Position numbers and translations under genes: made by a program. 33,568 bases of DNA from an uncultured Haliea sp. (GTDB lineage Bacteria; Pseudomonadota; Gammaproteobacteria; Pseudomonadales; Halieaceae): the NCBI GenBank assembly GCA_913062625.1, contig CAJXWP010000025.1, positions 1 through 33,568 on the forward strand, in the 5' to 3' direction. Below the pieces are notes generated by a model that saw only the letters and a list, made by a program, of their open reading frames with translations, searched no databases and was not told the DNA's origin. Below, one piece after another: positions 24,676-33,050 of the stretch (the stretch's first letter is position 1; the number at the start of each line of letters is the position of its first letter).

Positions 24676-26187
24676 TCAGCTCCCTCCGGTTTGTGAGCGC
24701 CACTGTTCTGGCGCCCAGGTGATAATGGCATCCGCGTCTTCTTGCAGCAGGAAACCGGCTGCCAAAGCATCATTCGTCGCTTTGGTGACCGCATCGACAT
24801 AGCCGGCCTCATCCACATAAAGGCTGGCCATCTGCTCTGCACTAAACAGCGCTGTGGTGCCAAACAATCGACAGAAGCTGCCGCCAGAATTGGGTTCGCC
24901 GCGCAGGACTGCGGAAGGCGCGTCGACATAGGGGCTGCGCATGCCGCCCAGTGCATTTCCCAGCTCGTCATACAGATAGTCGGAATTGTCGTCGTTAACC
25001 TCAAGTCGTGGCGACGTCACCGGTAGCTCGCCTGTGGTCACCCAGGCATTCAGCGCGCGCACGGCGGCGTTGAAGTGGTAATGGTGCGGCCCATTGTTCA
25101 GCGGTTTTTCGCAGGTGATGAAACCCAGTACTGATGATTCTTCAATGACAGACGCAAAGACCGGAGCGCCCACATTATCGTCTCTGCCAGAGACAAAGGT
25201 GTAGTAGTCGCCGTGGGCTGTGCCCGCGACTTCCCAGGTCCGAATCTTATCCGTATCGGTCTGGCGCGAGCTCACGAATCCGAGAAACACCACATCCGTC
25301 TCTGTCTCGAACGTCATTACCGGCACGTTCAGATCAGTGCGCACCAGCGGTGACTCAGGGGTTGAGATCCGCACCTGTGGGTCCTGCGCCAACAGTGCGC
25401 TGGCATCACCGCGGCTGTGAATCATATAGCCGTCGAAGGTGTTGTACAGTGGGTGAATGGCATTCACATAGGTGACCAGCCGCCCAGCCGATTGAGATTC
25501 CCCATAGGCGATCAAATACTCTGCACTGAGTCCACCTAAGGGATCAATCCCGATGGGTTTGCGAATGGCTTGTGCAATCTGAGAAAAGATATCGAAGGAG
25601 AACGTGTCGCCTGGGTGGATCAGTGAACCGTATCGCACCGGATCAACCGCTTTCAGGTTCAGCGGCAGCAGCCCTCTAGGGCTGCCCTCAATACCGATTA
25701 GCTGGGCTGACACGCCCACCCAGACAGAGCCACCGCGACGCATTTCCAGGTGGCCTGTGCCCCAACTTGGAGGTGTCTCAAATCCTGCGGTGACGTTCAA
25801 CCATTCCATCTGCACAATGCCATTGAAGTCAGCGGGGTCAATCGGTGAATAGACGACAATGCGTGTTTTGTAGGCTGCCTGCTCGGCAGGCTCTGCCGTC
25901 CAGACACCATCCGTTGTCAGCTCACCCACATTAGTGAACGCGGACGCTGTGCCTTCAAGAAAGTACTCGGCCTGTTGATAGCCGACGCTGCCTAAATCAA
26001 AGTTCTGCGTCAGCAGAACGATAGAACCCACTTCGGGCGGCAGTGAAACAGTCGGGTTGATCACAGGGAGGTATTCAGGCTGTGGTGTAAAAGTATCATT
26101 ACTGTCACTGTTTGAGCACGCGATTAAAGTGATGCTAGCGGCAATGGTGCAGAACACTCGGGTGTACTTGAAGGCTGCTTCAAACAT
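24676..26187 (-). CDS. Abhydrolase_10-type alpha/beta hydrolase lipoprotein
   Basis: 503 residues. The signal ends LIAC (Cys24) and is followed by a Ser/Asn/Asp-rich linker. YLIAYGESQSAGRLVTYVNA holds the nucleophile Ser in a GxSxS-type elbow, typical of the large alpha/beta-hydrolase-domain proteins; a late EVAGTAHGD gives the probable His and MTFETETD an acidic residue. FNGIVQMEWLNV is another family segment. Probably a surface esterase or related hydrolase of unknown substrate. Near-complete lipoprotein targeting of this gene and DUF3604 suggests cooperation outside the cytoplasm. Confidence 0.8.
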   Translation of the reverse strand: MFEAAFKYTRVFCTIAASITLIACSNSDSNDTFTPQPEYLPVINPTVSLPPEVGSIVLLTQNFDLGSVGYQQAEYFLEGTASAFTNVGELTTDGVWTAEPAEQAAYKTRIVVYSPIDPADFNGIVQMEWLNVTAGFETPPSWGTGHLEMRRGGSVWVGVSAQLIGIEGSPRGLLPLNLKAVDPVRYGSLIHPGDTFSFDIFSQIAQAIRKPIGIDPLGGLSAEYLIAYGESQSAGRLVTYVNAIHPLYNTFDGYMIHSRGDASALLAQDPQVRISTPESPLVRTDLNVPVMTFETETDVVFLGFVSSRQTDTDKIRTWEVAGTAHGDYYTFVSGRDDNVGAPVFASVIEESSVLGFITCEKPLNNGPHHYHFNAAVRALNAWVTTGELPVTSPRLEVNDDNSDYLYDELGNALGGMRSPYVDAPSAVLRGEPNSGGSFCRLFGTTALFSAEQMASLYVDEAGYVDAVTKATNDALAAGFLLQEDADAIITWAPEQWRSQTGGS

Positions 26188-26537
26188 AGCGGTTTGCTCT
26201 CGCGGTGGTTGGGGTTAATAATACGCAATACTAACCAATATTGTAGCCATCAGTCGATGCCTAAGTTCTGCGTCGGGATATCGTGCTGGTCAGGCTCTTG
26301 CAAATAGAAAAAGCGGATTGAAAAAGAGAAAAGAAGCTTCCAAAAAATTGAAAGGGTGGACACTCAATAGCACTGCAATCACTATAGTACTGCGATGTCA
26401 CCCGCTACCCGGTTTTTGTCGATGATGAGGATGGTTTAGAAACGGCTGATCCAGATCAATAGGCAAAAATGCAAGGCATTACGATGAAGGCGTTTTTAAT
26501 AAGAGCGGGCATAAGCAGACAAGGTCGAGAGTTAGAG
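26188..26537. other. AT-rich intergenic region
   Basis: About 350 bases between two divergent genes, notably AT-rich, with A-runs near 26310-26350. No gene, hairpin or convincing promoter was found. It holds the alternative upstream starts (26469, 26484) of the following gene. Confidence 0.4.
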
Positions 26538-27530
26538 ATGATGATGTTAAATCGTGATAACAGGTTTCGAGTTCTTGTCGTTTTTTTTATATCGATATTT
26601 TTTTTGTCTTCAGGCGCTATCGCGTCAGACTGTTCTAGCAAAGAGATTGAAGACAACAAAAAGCAGTGGGGCGTAGATTCTCAGCAACTCTTTGTGTTTA
26701 CGCAAAAAATAGTCGATGCTTATTACAGCCGAGACCTAAAAGAGCTGGAACGCTATTTTCGCAGCGGTGAGTTGCTAGTAGGCCCCCGTCGCAATCGGCT
26801 TCAGAATTCTGACTTCTCCGACGTTTTCTCTGATGCGGCCCGGCGCAGTGTTATTGAGACTGGCGCCACCTGTAATATTTTTAACTCTCAAGGCGCTCTG
26901 TTGGGTGGTGGAGTTTGGGTGTCTACGGTTAACGAAAAGCTCGTCATCATTTCGATTACTGATTTTATTCCAGAGTCGTTTAACTATGGCGCACCGGCGA
27001 CGGCCATTCTCGTGAAGGGCGCAGCCTTACCTCCCAGCTGTCTCATATACCCATGGCTGTCTACGGATAACTTTGAAGCGATGTCAAAGCATTACGGTAT
27101 CCCATTAGCCGATCTTTTGAAGAATCCTGGGCATTATGTGTCCGCAAAAACATCAGAGTATTTTACCCCGAGCTGGTGTGAAGGGGAGTCCGCTACGGGT
27201 CTTGGGTGTAAGGAAGGATTGGCCTTGTCAGTATCACTTGAGCGATGTGCGTCGCTGTATGCAGCCCCTAAACAGGAGAAGAACAAAGTTATTTCCTCTG
27301 AGAAAGAGCCGATAGTGGACAGCTATACCATTCTTGCGGCAGTGCCGCCTCAGAAATGCATGAGCCTGTCTGAGGGTAGCGACGTAAAGGTGGGTAAATG
27401 TTATGCGCTGCAACTGGGGGCTGCCAGATACACAAACTTCAGTGTACATGCCCTGTTCAGCAACGGCACGATTGCGCCATTAGTGGTCTTTGATAGCAAA
27501 AACGAATTAATGGACCAGTTGCAGCCCTAG
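26538..27530 (+). CDS. Exported protein of unknown function
   Basis: 330 residues from the first of three consecutive ATGs at 26538. From there the N-terminus is a standard signal peptide (NRDNRFR, a Phe/Ile-rich core, then GAIAS before DCSS). An ATG at 26484 has a better AAGG site but would give an unusually long N-region; 26469 is also open. The mature protein has nine or more cysteines, several in the second half (CLIYPW, SWCEG, GLGCK, ERCAS, QKCMS, GKCYA), suggesting disulfides in the periplasm or outside. I do not recognise a family. It converges on cyoD. Confidence 0.6.
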   Translation: MMMLNRDNRFRVLVVFFISIFFLSSGAIASDCSSKEIEDNKKQWGVDSQQLFVFTQKIVDAYYSRDLKELERYFRSGELLVGPRRNRLQNSDFSDVFSDAARRSVIETGATCNIFNSQGALLGGGVWVSTVNEKLVIISITDFIPESFNYGAPATAILVKGAALPPSCLIYPWLSTDNFEAMSKHYGIPLADLLKNPGHYVSAKTSEYFTPSWCEGESATGLGCKEGLALSVSLERCASLYAAPKQEKNKVISSEKEPIVDSYTILAAVPPQKCMSLSEGSDVKVGKCYALQLGAARYTNFSVHALFSNGTIAPLVVFDSKNELMDQLQP

Positions 27531-27554
27531 GTTTTTTTTGGATAACAATGGGCC

Positions 27555-27570
27555 GTCGGCTTGCGCCGAC
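27555..27570 (-). terminator. Hairpin after cyoD
   Basis: On the minus strand GTCGGC-GCAA-GCCGAC forms a perfect six-base-pair stem with a GNRA-type loop, eight bases past the cyoD stop. No T-run follows directly, although eight Ts lie on the plus strand at 27532-27539. A possible end for the cyo transcript. Confidence 0.45.
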
Positions 27571-27577
27571 ACGCCGC

Positions 27578-27907
27578 TTACATCATCCGTTCGTGCAGGT
27601 TAAACAGAATCCAGATGGTGCCGCCAACCATTAAAAATAAGATGAGGCTGGTAAAGAGGACCAGCTGGAGGTCGTCTCGGTGAGAGTACCAGCTGATGTG
27701 CAGGAAAAAACGAAAATGCACGATGATCTGCGCCACTGCCAATATCGAGATAGCAATCAGCCGCTCGAAGTCGGGCAGAATCTCAAACATCACCAGCCAA
27801 AAGGCTAAGGCGGTCAGCGCTAATGCCAGTACGCCACCGATGCAGTAGGAGCGAAAGTCTCGTGCGTACGTTTCGACGTGCTTGTGCGTCATTGCGTCGC
27901 CCTTCAT
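27578..27907 (-). CDS. cyoD: Cytochrome o ubiquinol oxidase subunit IV
   Basis: 109 residues with three membrane segments, the usual size and topology of CyoD, the small assembly subunit of the bo3-type quinol oxidase. The segments around IIVHFRFFLHI and FLMVGGTIWILFNLH are typical. ATG at 27907 overlaps the cyoC stop (ATGA) and follows GGGGTGG; ATG at 27892 has AAGGG at an even better distance, so the start is uncertain by five residues. Last gene of the operon: no cyoE (haem O synthase) follows, and the next gene runs the other way. Confidence 0.9.
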   Translation of the reverse strand: MKGDAMTHKHVETYARDFRSYCIGGVLALALTALAFWLVMFEILPDFERLIAISILAVAQIIVHFRFFLHISWYSHRDDLQLVLFTSLILFLMVGGTIWILFNLHERMM

Positions 27908-28533
27908 TGCGCCACCCCAAATAAGTAAACAAAGGTGAAAATACAGACCCACACGATATCGAGCATGTGCCAGAACAGTGCGAGGCGCATCAGGCGCAGT
28001 TTTACCGCGGTAGTGCGACCAAGCACTCTCAGCTGCACCAGCAGCACGATCATCCAAAACAAGCCGGCTGTCACGTGAATACCGTGGGTCGCTACCAATA
28101 AAAAGAAGGCTGACAGGAAGCCGCTGCGCTGAGGCACCGCACCCTCCTGAGTCATCACCCAGAAGTCGCGCACCTCCATGCCAACAAAGCCGGCACCTAA
28201 GCAAAACGTCAGGCCTAACCAGAACACCAGGTGCAGGCCATCCGCTTTGTACTTCAGGGCCAGCGAGGCCATGCCAAAGGTGATGCTACTCGCCAGCAGC
28301 AGCATGGTCTCAATAAAGGCGCTCGGTAGATCGAAAACATCGGTGGGCGTCGGGCCGTCCGCCTGACCTTGCACACTCATGCTGGCATAGGTCGCAAACA
28401 GTATGGCAAACAGCACCAGATCGGCCATCAGGAAAACCCAAAAGCCAAAAATGACCGGCTCGGCCTCGTTGTGAGCGTATTCGTCGGTACTGCCCAAGTT
28501 CAGTCCGGGATGAAGAAGTGGTTCCCGTTTCAT
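27904..28533 (-). CDS. cyoC: Cytochrome o ubiquinol oxidase subunit III
   Basis: 209 residues with five membrane segments, close to E. coli CyoC in length. FGFWVFLMADLVLFAILFATYA, FVGMEVRDF and THGIHVTAGLFWM are subunit III landmarks. The subunit stabilises the oxidase and holds no redox centre. Start and stop overlap cyoB and cyoD by ATGA, implying one tightly coupled transcript. Confidence 0.93.
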   Translation of the reverse strand: MKREPLLHPGLNLGSTDEYAHNEAEPVIFGFWVFLMADLVLFAILFATYASMSVQGQADGPTPTDVFDLPSAFIETMLLLASSITFGMASLALKYKADGLHLVFWLGLTFCLGAGFVGMEVRDFWVMTQEGAVPQRSGFLSAFFLLVATHGIHVTAGLFWMIVLLVQLRVLGRTTAVKLRLMRLALFWHMLDIVWVCIFTFVYLFGVAQ

Positions 28534-30614
28534 GCAAGCACCTCCGCGCGGCCAACATTGCTGTTGGTATCTTCCTGCTCACGCGATGTAGTGGTGCACT
28601 CACGCACCTGCTGTAGCCACGCTTCGTGGTCTGCGCGTACCTTGCTGGCGGGAATGACGCGCTCTGTGTCTGTGACGAAGCTGCGTGCGATCACCGCGCC
28701 CCACATGGCTAAGAAGGAGAGTGCCACCAGCCACCAGATGTGCCACACCAGGGCAAAACCAAACGCAATCGCGGCAATGCCAATAACGGGGGCCACTATG
28801 CTATTTTTGGGTACTGCAATGTCTTCATAGGCGCTCGGTGAAGCGTAGGCCTGCCCCTCTTGCTTCATCTGAGTAAAGGCGTCCTTACCTGACACATGAG
28901 GAATGACGGCAAAATTGTACTCCGGCGGGGGTGCGCTGTTAGACCATTCCAATGAGCGGCCATCCCAGGGGTCACCCGCCGGTACGCGGCGTCGGTCGCG
29001 CTGGCGTATGCTGACGACCAATTGTACACACAGGAAGAGGAAGCCTGAGAATAGCAGCAGCGCGCCGACAAATGACACCTGCAGCCAGCCCAGATACTCA
29101 GGCCGGAACCATTCAACGGTGCGACGCATAGCGCCCATCAGGCCTAGCGCATAGAGCGGCATAAAGGCCAGGTAAAAGCCGAAAGACCAGCACCAGAAAG
29201 ACGCCTTGCCCCAGCGCTCTGCCAGGCGGAAGCCGAATGCTTTGGGAAACCAGAACTGGTAGCCGGCGATCATGCCGAACAACACGCCGGGGATGACCAT
29301 GTTATGGAAATGTGCGACTAGGAAAAGGGAGTTGTGTACCGCGAAATCCACCGGTGGATTGGCTAGGATCACCCCGGTCAGTCCGCCGATCACGAAGGTC
29401 ACCAGAAACATGATAGAAAACAGCATAGCCGTGGTCAAGCGGATGCGTCCGCGCACCATGGTTAGCAGCCAATCATAGACTTTCACGCCCGTCGGCACCC
29501 CGATAAGCATCGTCGCAATACCAAAGATGGCATTCACGTTGGCGCCCTGTCCCATCGTGAAGAAGTGGTGCAACCATACGGTAAAGGACAACACCGCAAT
29601 CGACATTGTGGCAATGACCAGAGACTTATAGCCGTAAATAGTTTTGCCGGAGAAGGTAGAGATGACCTCGGAGAACACTCCGAAGGCAGGTAGAATCAAG
29701 ATATAGACCTCGGGATGACCAAACAGCCAAAACAGATTGGCATAGTTCATCATATTGCCGCCCAGATCATTGGTGAAGAAGTGGAATCCGGCGTAGCGGT
29801 CCAGCGCTAACATGAGGGTCGCAATCGTCAGCGGCGCCATCGCAAAAATCATAAGGACGCTGGTGCACAGGCTGGTCCAGCAAAACAGGGGCATGCGAAA
29901 CAGCGTCATGCCGGGAGCGCGGTTCTTATAGATTGTGGTGGCAAAGTTTACGCCTGTCAGCGTGCTGCCGATAGACGTCAGGCTGATAGACCAAATCCAG
30001 TAATCCACTCCCTCGCCTGGGCTGAACTCGATGCCAGTGTAGGGAGGATAGGCCGTCCAACCCCCGGTTGAGAACTTGCCTACCACGAGAGAGATCATCA
30101 CCAGCGCAGCACCGGCGGCAGTCAGCCACAAGCTGATGGCGTTGAGCAGCGGAAAGCTCACGTCGCGGGCGCCGATCTGCTGCGGCATGATGTAATTGAT
30201 CATGCCGGTGATAAAGGGCATCGCCATAAAGAAAATCATGATGCTGCCGTGGGTACTGAACAGCTGCCCGAAGTGATCGGCCGTTAATATCCCAGGGTCG
30301 TTCACCGCGATGGACTGTTGGTAACGCATCAGCACGCCTTCGATAATCGCTCTGGCGAGCATAACGAAGGCTACCACGATATACATGATGCCCACTTTCT
30401 TGTGGTCCACACTGGTCAGCCAGTCGAACCATAGTGTCTTCCAACCCCGGTAGTAGGTGAGCAGCCCCACCACGATGATCATGCCCACCACCAGAACGCT
30501 GCCGGCGGCCCCGTCGATAAACTCGCTCATCACCGGATTTTCGAAGGTTTGTACAAAAGAAATATCCTGGGGAGTTAACGTGCCCAGTAAAGAAAAAATC
30601 GATTCAGAAGTCAC
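28530..30614 (-). CDS. cyoB: Cytochrome o ubiquinol oxidase subunit I
   Basis: The catalytic subunit of a haem-copper ubiquinol oxidase that reduces oxygen and pumps protons. All redox ligands are present: His122 and His437 (low-spin haem), His300, His349 and His350 (CuB), His435 (high-spin haem), and Tyr304 of GHPEVY. The D-channel Asp151 and Glu302 and the K-channel Lys378 are kept. At the ubiquinone site, counterparts of E. coli Arg71, His98 and Gln101 are present (Arg88, His114, Gln117), but Asp75 is Glu92. 694 residues, slightly longer than E. coli (663). Start and stop overlap cyoA and cyoC. Confidence 0.95.
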   Translation of the reverse strand: MTSESIFSLLGTLTPQDISFVQTFENPVMSEFIDGAAGSVLVVGMIIVVGLLTYYRGWKTLWFDWLTSVDHKKVGIMYIVVAFVMLARAIIEGVLMRYQQSIAVNDPGILTADHFGQLFSTHGSIMIFFMAMPFITGMINYIMPQQIGARDVSFPLLNAISLWLTAAGAALVMISLVVGKFSTGGWTAYPPYTGIEFSPGEGVDYWIWSISLTSIGSTLTGVNFATTIYKNRAPGMTLFRMPLFCWTSLCTSVLMIFAMAPLTIATLMLALDRYAGFHFFTNDLGGNMMNYANLFWLFGHPEVYILILPAFGVFSEVISTFSGKTIYGYKSLVIATMSIAVLSFTVWLHHFFTMGQGANVNAIFGIATMLIGVPTGVKVYDWLLTMVRGRIRLTTAMLFSIMFLVTFVIGGLTGVILANPPVDFAVHNSLFLVAHFHNMVIPGVLFGMIAGYQFWFPKAFGFRLAERWGKASFWCWSFGFYLAFMPLYALGLMGAMRRTVEWFRPEYLGWLQVSFVGALLLFSGFLFLCVQLVVSIRQRDRRRVPAGDPWDGRSLEWSNSAPPPEYNFAVIPHVSGKDAFTQMKQEGQAYASPSAYEDIAVPKNSIVAPVIGIAAIAFGFALVWHIWWLVALSFLAMWGAVIARSFVTDTERVIPASKVRADHEAWLQQVRECTTTSREQEDTNSNVGRAEVLA

Positions 30615-31519
30615 AAATCAGTTCCATCCGCTTTGATATGGTGGTGACTACCACCGGTGAAGCCTGCTACAACCGCAGTGAAAAAGCCCTCAGCAACGCT
30701 GCCGAAGAATTGCGGAGCTGCCAGCACCGAAGGCTTTGTCAATTGTGCCCACGCGGCCTGATTGAGCGGCGGCCTGGACGCGCTCATGTTGGTTGCCCAC
30801 CTGTCGAAGTCAGCCTGACTAACGGCGTGGGTCATAAATTTTTGGTTGGCGAAGCCCATACCGTTGTATTGGGTGTTCAGGCCGCGAAATTGGCCGGGCT
30901 CTGAGGCGAGCAGATTCATTTTCGTCACCATGCCCGCCATCGTGTAGATCTGGCCACCCAACCGCGGAATCATAAAGGACTGCATCACTGTGCCGCTGGT
31001 CAGACGAAAACTCACCGGCCTGCCCGCCACAATCATCACCTCGTTGACTGATACGATGCCCTGCTCGGGATAGATGAAGACCCATTTCCAGTCCAGTGCT
31101 ATCGCCTCTATTTCCAAGGGCGCTTCTGTCGAAGCCAGTGGCTTGTAGGGGTCCAGCTCGTAGGATTGATGCCACAGATTCCAGCCCAGTACGACAACGA
31201 TCACCGCGGGCAGCCCCCAAATCAATACCTCCAGGATCCAGGAGAATTCCCAGTTTGGTTGGTATGACCCGCTCTTGGTGCCGAGGCGATAGCGCCACAG
31301 GACCCACGGTAGGGCTATAAAAAGTGGAACAATAACGACCATCATTACCACCACAATGAAAATGAGGTGATCGCGCAGTGCCTCGGCGATCGGTCCGGCG
31401 GGGTTGATAAAGCCAACACTCGCAGCAGCGGCCATGCTGCTGAGCATTAGCAACAACAATCCCCCGGCGCTACGCACGAGTATTTTAGTCAGTTCTTGAT
31501 GTCGTCGCATGGATACCAT
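30611..31519 (-). CDS. cyoA: Cytochrome o ubiquinol oxidase subunit II
   Basis: About 302 residues: a signal-like N-terminus, two membrane segments, and a periplasmic cupredoxin-like domain without CuA ligands, as expected for a quinol oxidase. LDWKWVFIYPEQGI, MQSFMIPRLGGQIYTMAGM and NGMGFANQKF match CyoA. Unlike E. coli CyoA, the signal region (LLLLMLSSMAAAASVGF) has no lipobox Cys, so it should not be lipidated. Starts at 31519 (chosen), 31510 and a TTG at 31555 are possible; none has a clear ribosome-binding site. The stop overlaps the start of cyoB. Confidence 0.92.
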   Translation of the reverse strand: MVSMRRHQELTKILVRSAGGLLLLMLSSMAAAASVGFINPAGPIAEALRDHLIFIVVVMMVVIVPLFIALPWVLWRYRLGTKSGSYQPNWEFSWILEVLIWGLPAVIVVVLGWNLWHQSYELDPYKPLASTEAPLEIEAIALDWKWVFIYPEQGIVSVNEVMIVAGRPVSFRLTSGTVMQSFMIPRLGGQIYTMAGMVTKMNLLASEPGQFRGLNTQYNGMGFANQKFMTHAVSQADFDRWATNMSASRPPLNQAAWAQLTKPSVLAAPQFFGSVAEGFFTAVVAGFTGGSHHHIKADGTDL

Positions 31520-31916
31520 GATCCGTATTGTATTGTATTGTATGGGCTGGGCCAATGCCGCTGGGCAGGGTATCTTTGGGCCACCGGTGCCTGTTCAATG
31601 CAGGTGTGTATGAAGCGCACCGTGTCCCTAAAAACACGATTCTCATTAGGCCATGCCCTTACTTGCTGCCGCAATAGTATCACGCCTATGCACAAGACTA
31701 ACGAGCAGCGTCCACGCCAACGAGCGGTTATCTGCGCCATCGGAGGGTCTGGGCAGCACGCAGCCGTGTCTGAAGAGGCCAGGCTCAGAGCCACTGTTTC
31801 GCTTTGGGTTAAGTCGCATTTTGGCGCACTTGACCAGTCTTTTGGCGCGAATTGCCACTCCAGATTGAATTATTCCTTGCTAGACTATTTCGAAGTTCAG
31901 CGGTGGAAGTATTTAG
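31520..31916. other. Region upstream of cyoA, no supported gene
   Basis: About 400 bases between the divergent cyoA gene and a small gene at 31917. It should contain the cyo promoter, but no convincing -35/-10 pair was found. Open frames here look non-coding. A pentanucleotide repeat lies next to cyoA. Confidence 0.45.
31525..31543. repeat. Pentanucleotide repeat before the cyoA start
   Basis: Almost four tandem copies of GTATT, lying 6-24 bases upstream of the ATG at 31519 where a ribosome-binding site would be expected. Too short to conclude that it varies in copy number. Confidence 0.6.
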
Positions 31917-32120
31917 ATGGACCCTTTAGAACCAGACCTTGAAAAAGCGTGGGAAGAACTATCGTTCTGGCGAGACTTTGCTCTCTGGTGGAAATCTGAG
32001 CGCGGTAACGCACCTGAACCTCGCATATTGGAGGCCCTCGATGAGGCCGAGAAACGCTACGAAACAGCGCGCGTTCACAACTTAAAAGGAGAACATGATG
32101 ACAAGAAGTCACCTGCATAA
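31917..32120 (+). CDS. Small acidic cytoplasmic protein, unknown
   Basis: 67 residues, rich in Glu, Trp and Lys (FWRDFALWWKSERG), probably helical, with no signal or membrane segment. GGTGGAAG about seven bases before the ATG may serve as ribosome-binding site. Its end overlaps the start of the next gene by about 23 bases, which supports a two-gene unit. No family recognised. Confidence 0.5.
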   Translation: MDPLEPDLEKAWEELSFWRDFALWWKSERGNAPEPRILEALDEAEKRYETARVHNLKGEHDDKKSPA

Positions 32121-32307
32121 AGCAACAGTAATCGCTGTAGTAATGGGAGGATGGGTTTTTTGGAGTTCCACCATCCATTCGTTTGGCTTAACGACTGAGG
32201 CCCCACTAGGCTCAATCACTGTCGGGGAACTTGCTTGGGTTATTGGAGGGTTTTACCTTCTTTACTTTGTCTCTCATGTAGGAAAGTCGTTAATAAACGA
32301 ATTTTAG
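32098..32307 (+). CDS. Small two-segment membrane protein, unknown
   Basis: 69 residues from the ATG at 32098, which lies six bases after GGAG; the ATG at 32095 is very close to that site. Two hydrophobic segments (about residues 8-24 and 42-60) flank a short loop, so it should sit in the inner membrane. It overlaps the preceding small gene, indicating co-translation. No family recognised. Its end reaches the methyltransferase relic on the other strand. Confidence 0.55.
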   Translation: MTRSHLHKATVIAVVMGGWVFWSSTIHSFGLTTEAPLGSITVGELAWVIGGFYLLYFVSHVGKSLINEF

Positions 32308-32825
32308 TTGTATTAAACCGGCTGAGCAATAATGCACCACTTGTAAGGTAAAGCATGTCGCCTTTTTCGAAGTGTGCGTTGTCGAAATGATAGCGAGACC
32401 ACCAGACCGGGTAAGCGTTGCAACATCCTCCACTAAATTTCCGCAATCGTTTGTAAGTATATGCTGTAGCACTATGCCAACGCCGCCAGATCAAACGTCT
32501 TGTCTGGGTTTTGCGCAATAAAGTCGCTGGTGGTTCATTCAAGAACAGACACTCGGGGACTGTCGAGTTCTAATTTCCACGTCTAATTTTATCTCGCCGC
32601 GTCAGGTTCAAGGCCCATCAGCTCGGTGATTTTACCTGCACCAAACTCGTTGATTCGACCCATGCCACAGCCAATGTCCATCATTGATTCAGCACGAAAA
32701 GCATCCTTTCCATCGTCAATTGCCACTCACTCCATCTGCGCAATGAAAAAGCCTGCACTCATCCGCCAAACATAGCACTTGACCCTCTCAGGACGATACC
32801 GCAACATGATTTTATGGGAGTTCAT
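32290..32825 (-). pseudogene. Decayed class I SAM-dependent methyltransferase gene
   Basis: Starting at the ATG at 32825, one frame reads through several stops yet keeps methyltransferase features: FFIAQME, stop (TGA, where TGG would fit), AIDDGKDAF, then motif I SMMDIGCGMGRI and the strand ELMGLEPDAA, two close stops, DSPRVSV, another stop, and SDFIAQNPDKTFDLA. At 32472 a frameshift is needed, after which the neighbouring frame gives VLQHI, LVEDVATLTRSGGLAIIST, the later motifs of the family. Order and spacing are right for a UbiG-like methyltransferase. With four in-frame stops and a shift it cannot make an intact enzyme. Confidence 0.75.
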
Positions 32826-32852
32826 GACAGTTTTTAAGAAAACCAGCAATTT

Positions 32853-33050
32853 ATGGACACATTCATAAGCGAAAACAAGGTATGTGTCGATACCCGCGAG
32901 ACGAAGTTATTAATGAAGTTCATTACCTATTCTGGGCTTAATCGGGAGACCATTGCCAGAAATCTTGGGCAAAACGATTACAGCGACTTTTTTGTGCTAC
33001 AGGATTGCCTGCCATTACTGCAGCATCGAGTCAGTAGCGGAAGTGAGTAA
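32853..33050 (+). CDS. Doubtful small open frame
   Basis: 65 codons of mixed-charge sequence (NRETIARNLGQNDYSDFF) that could be a short helical protein. No ribosome-binding site or family is evident, and a second open frame overlaps it (to 33162, with MEDQELLDKVEAYC). These may be parts of one broken gene, or chance. Confidence 0.2.
   Translation: MDTFISENKVCVDTRETKLLMKFITYSGLNRETIARNLGQNDYSDFFVLQDCLPLLQHRVSSGSE

Noticed and set aside
31496-31942. 148-codon frame on the plus strand across the cyoA start
   Set aside because: It begins inside cyoA on the other strand, has no coding-like character, and conflicts with the small gene at 31917.
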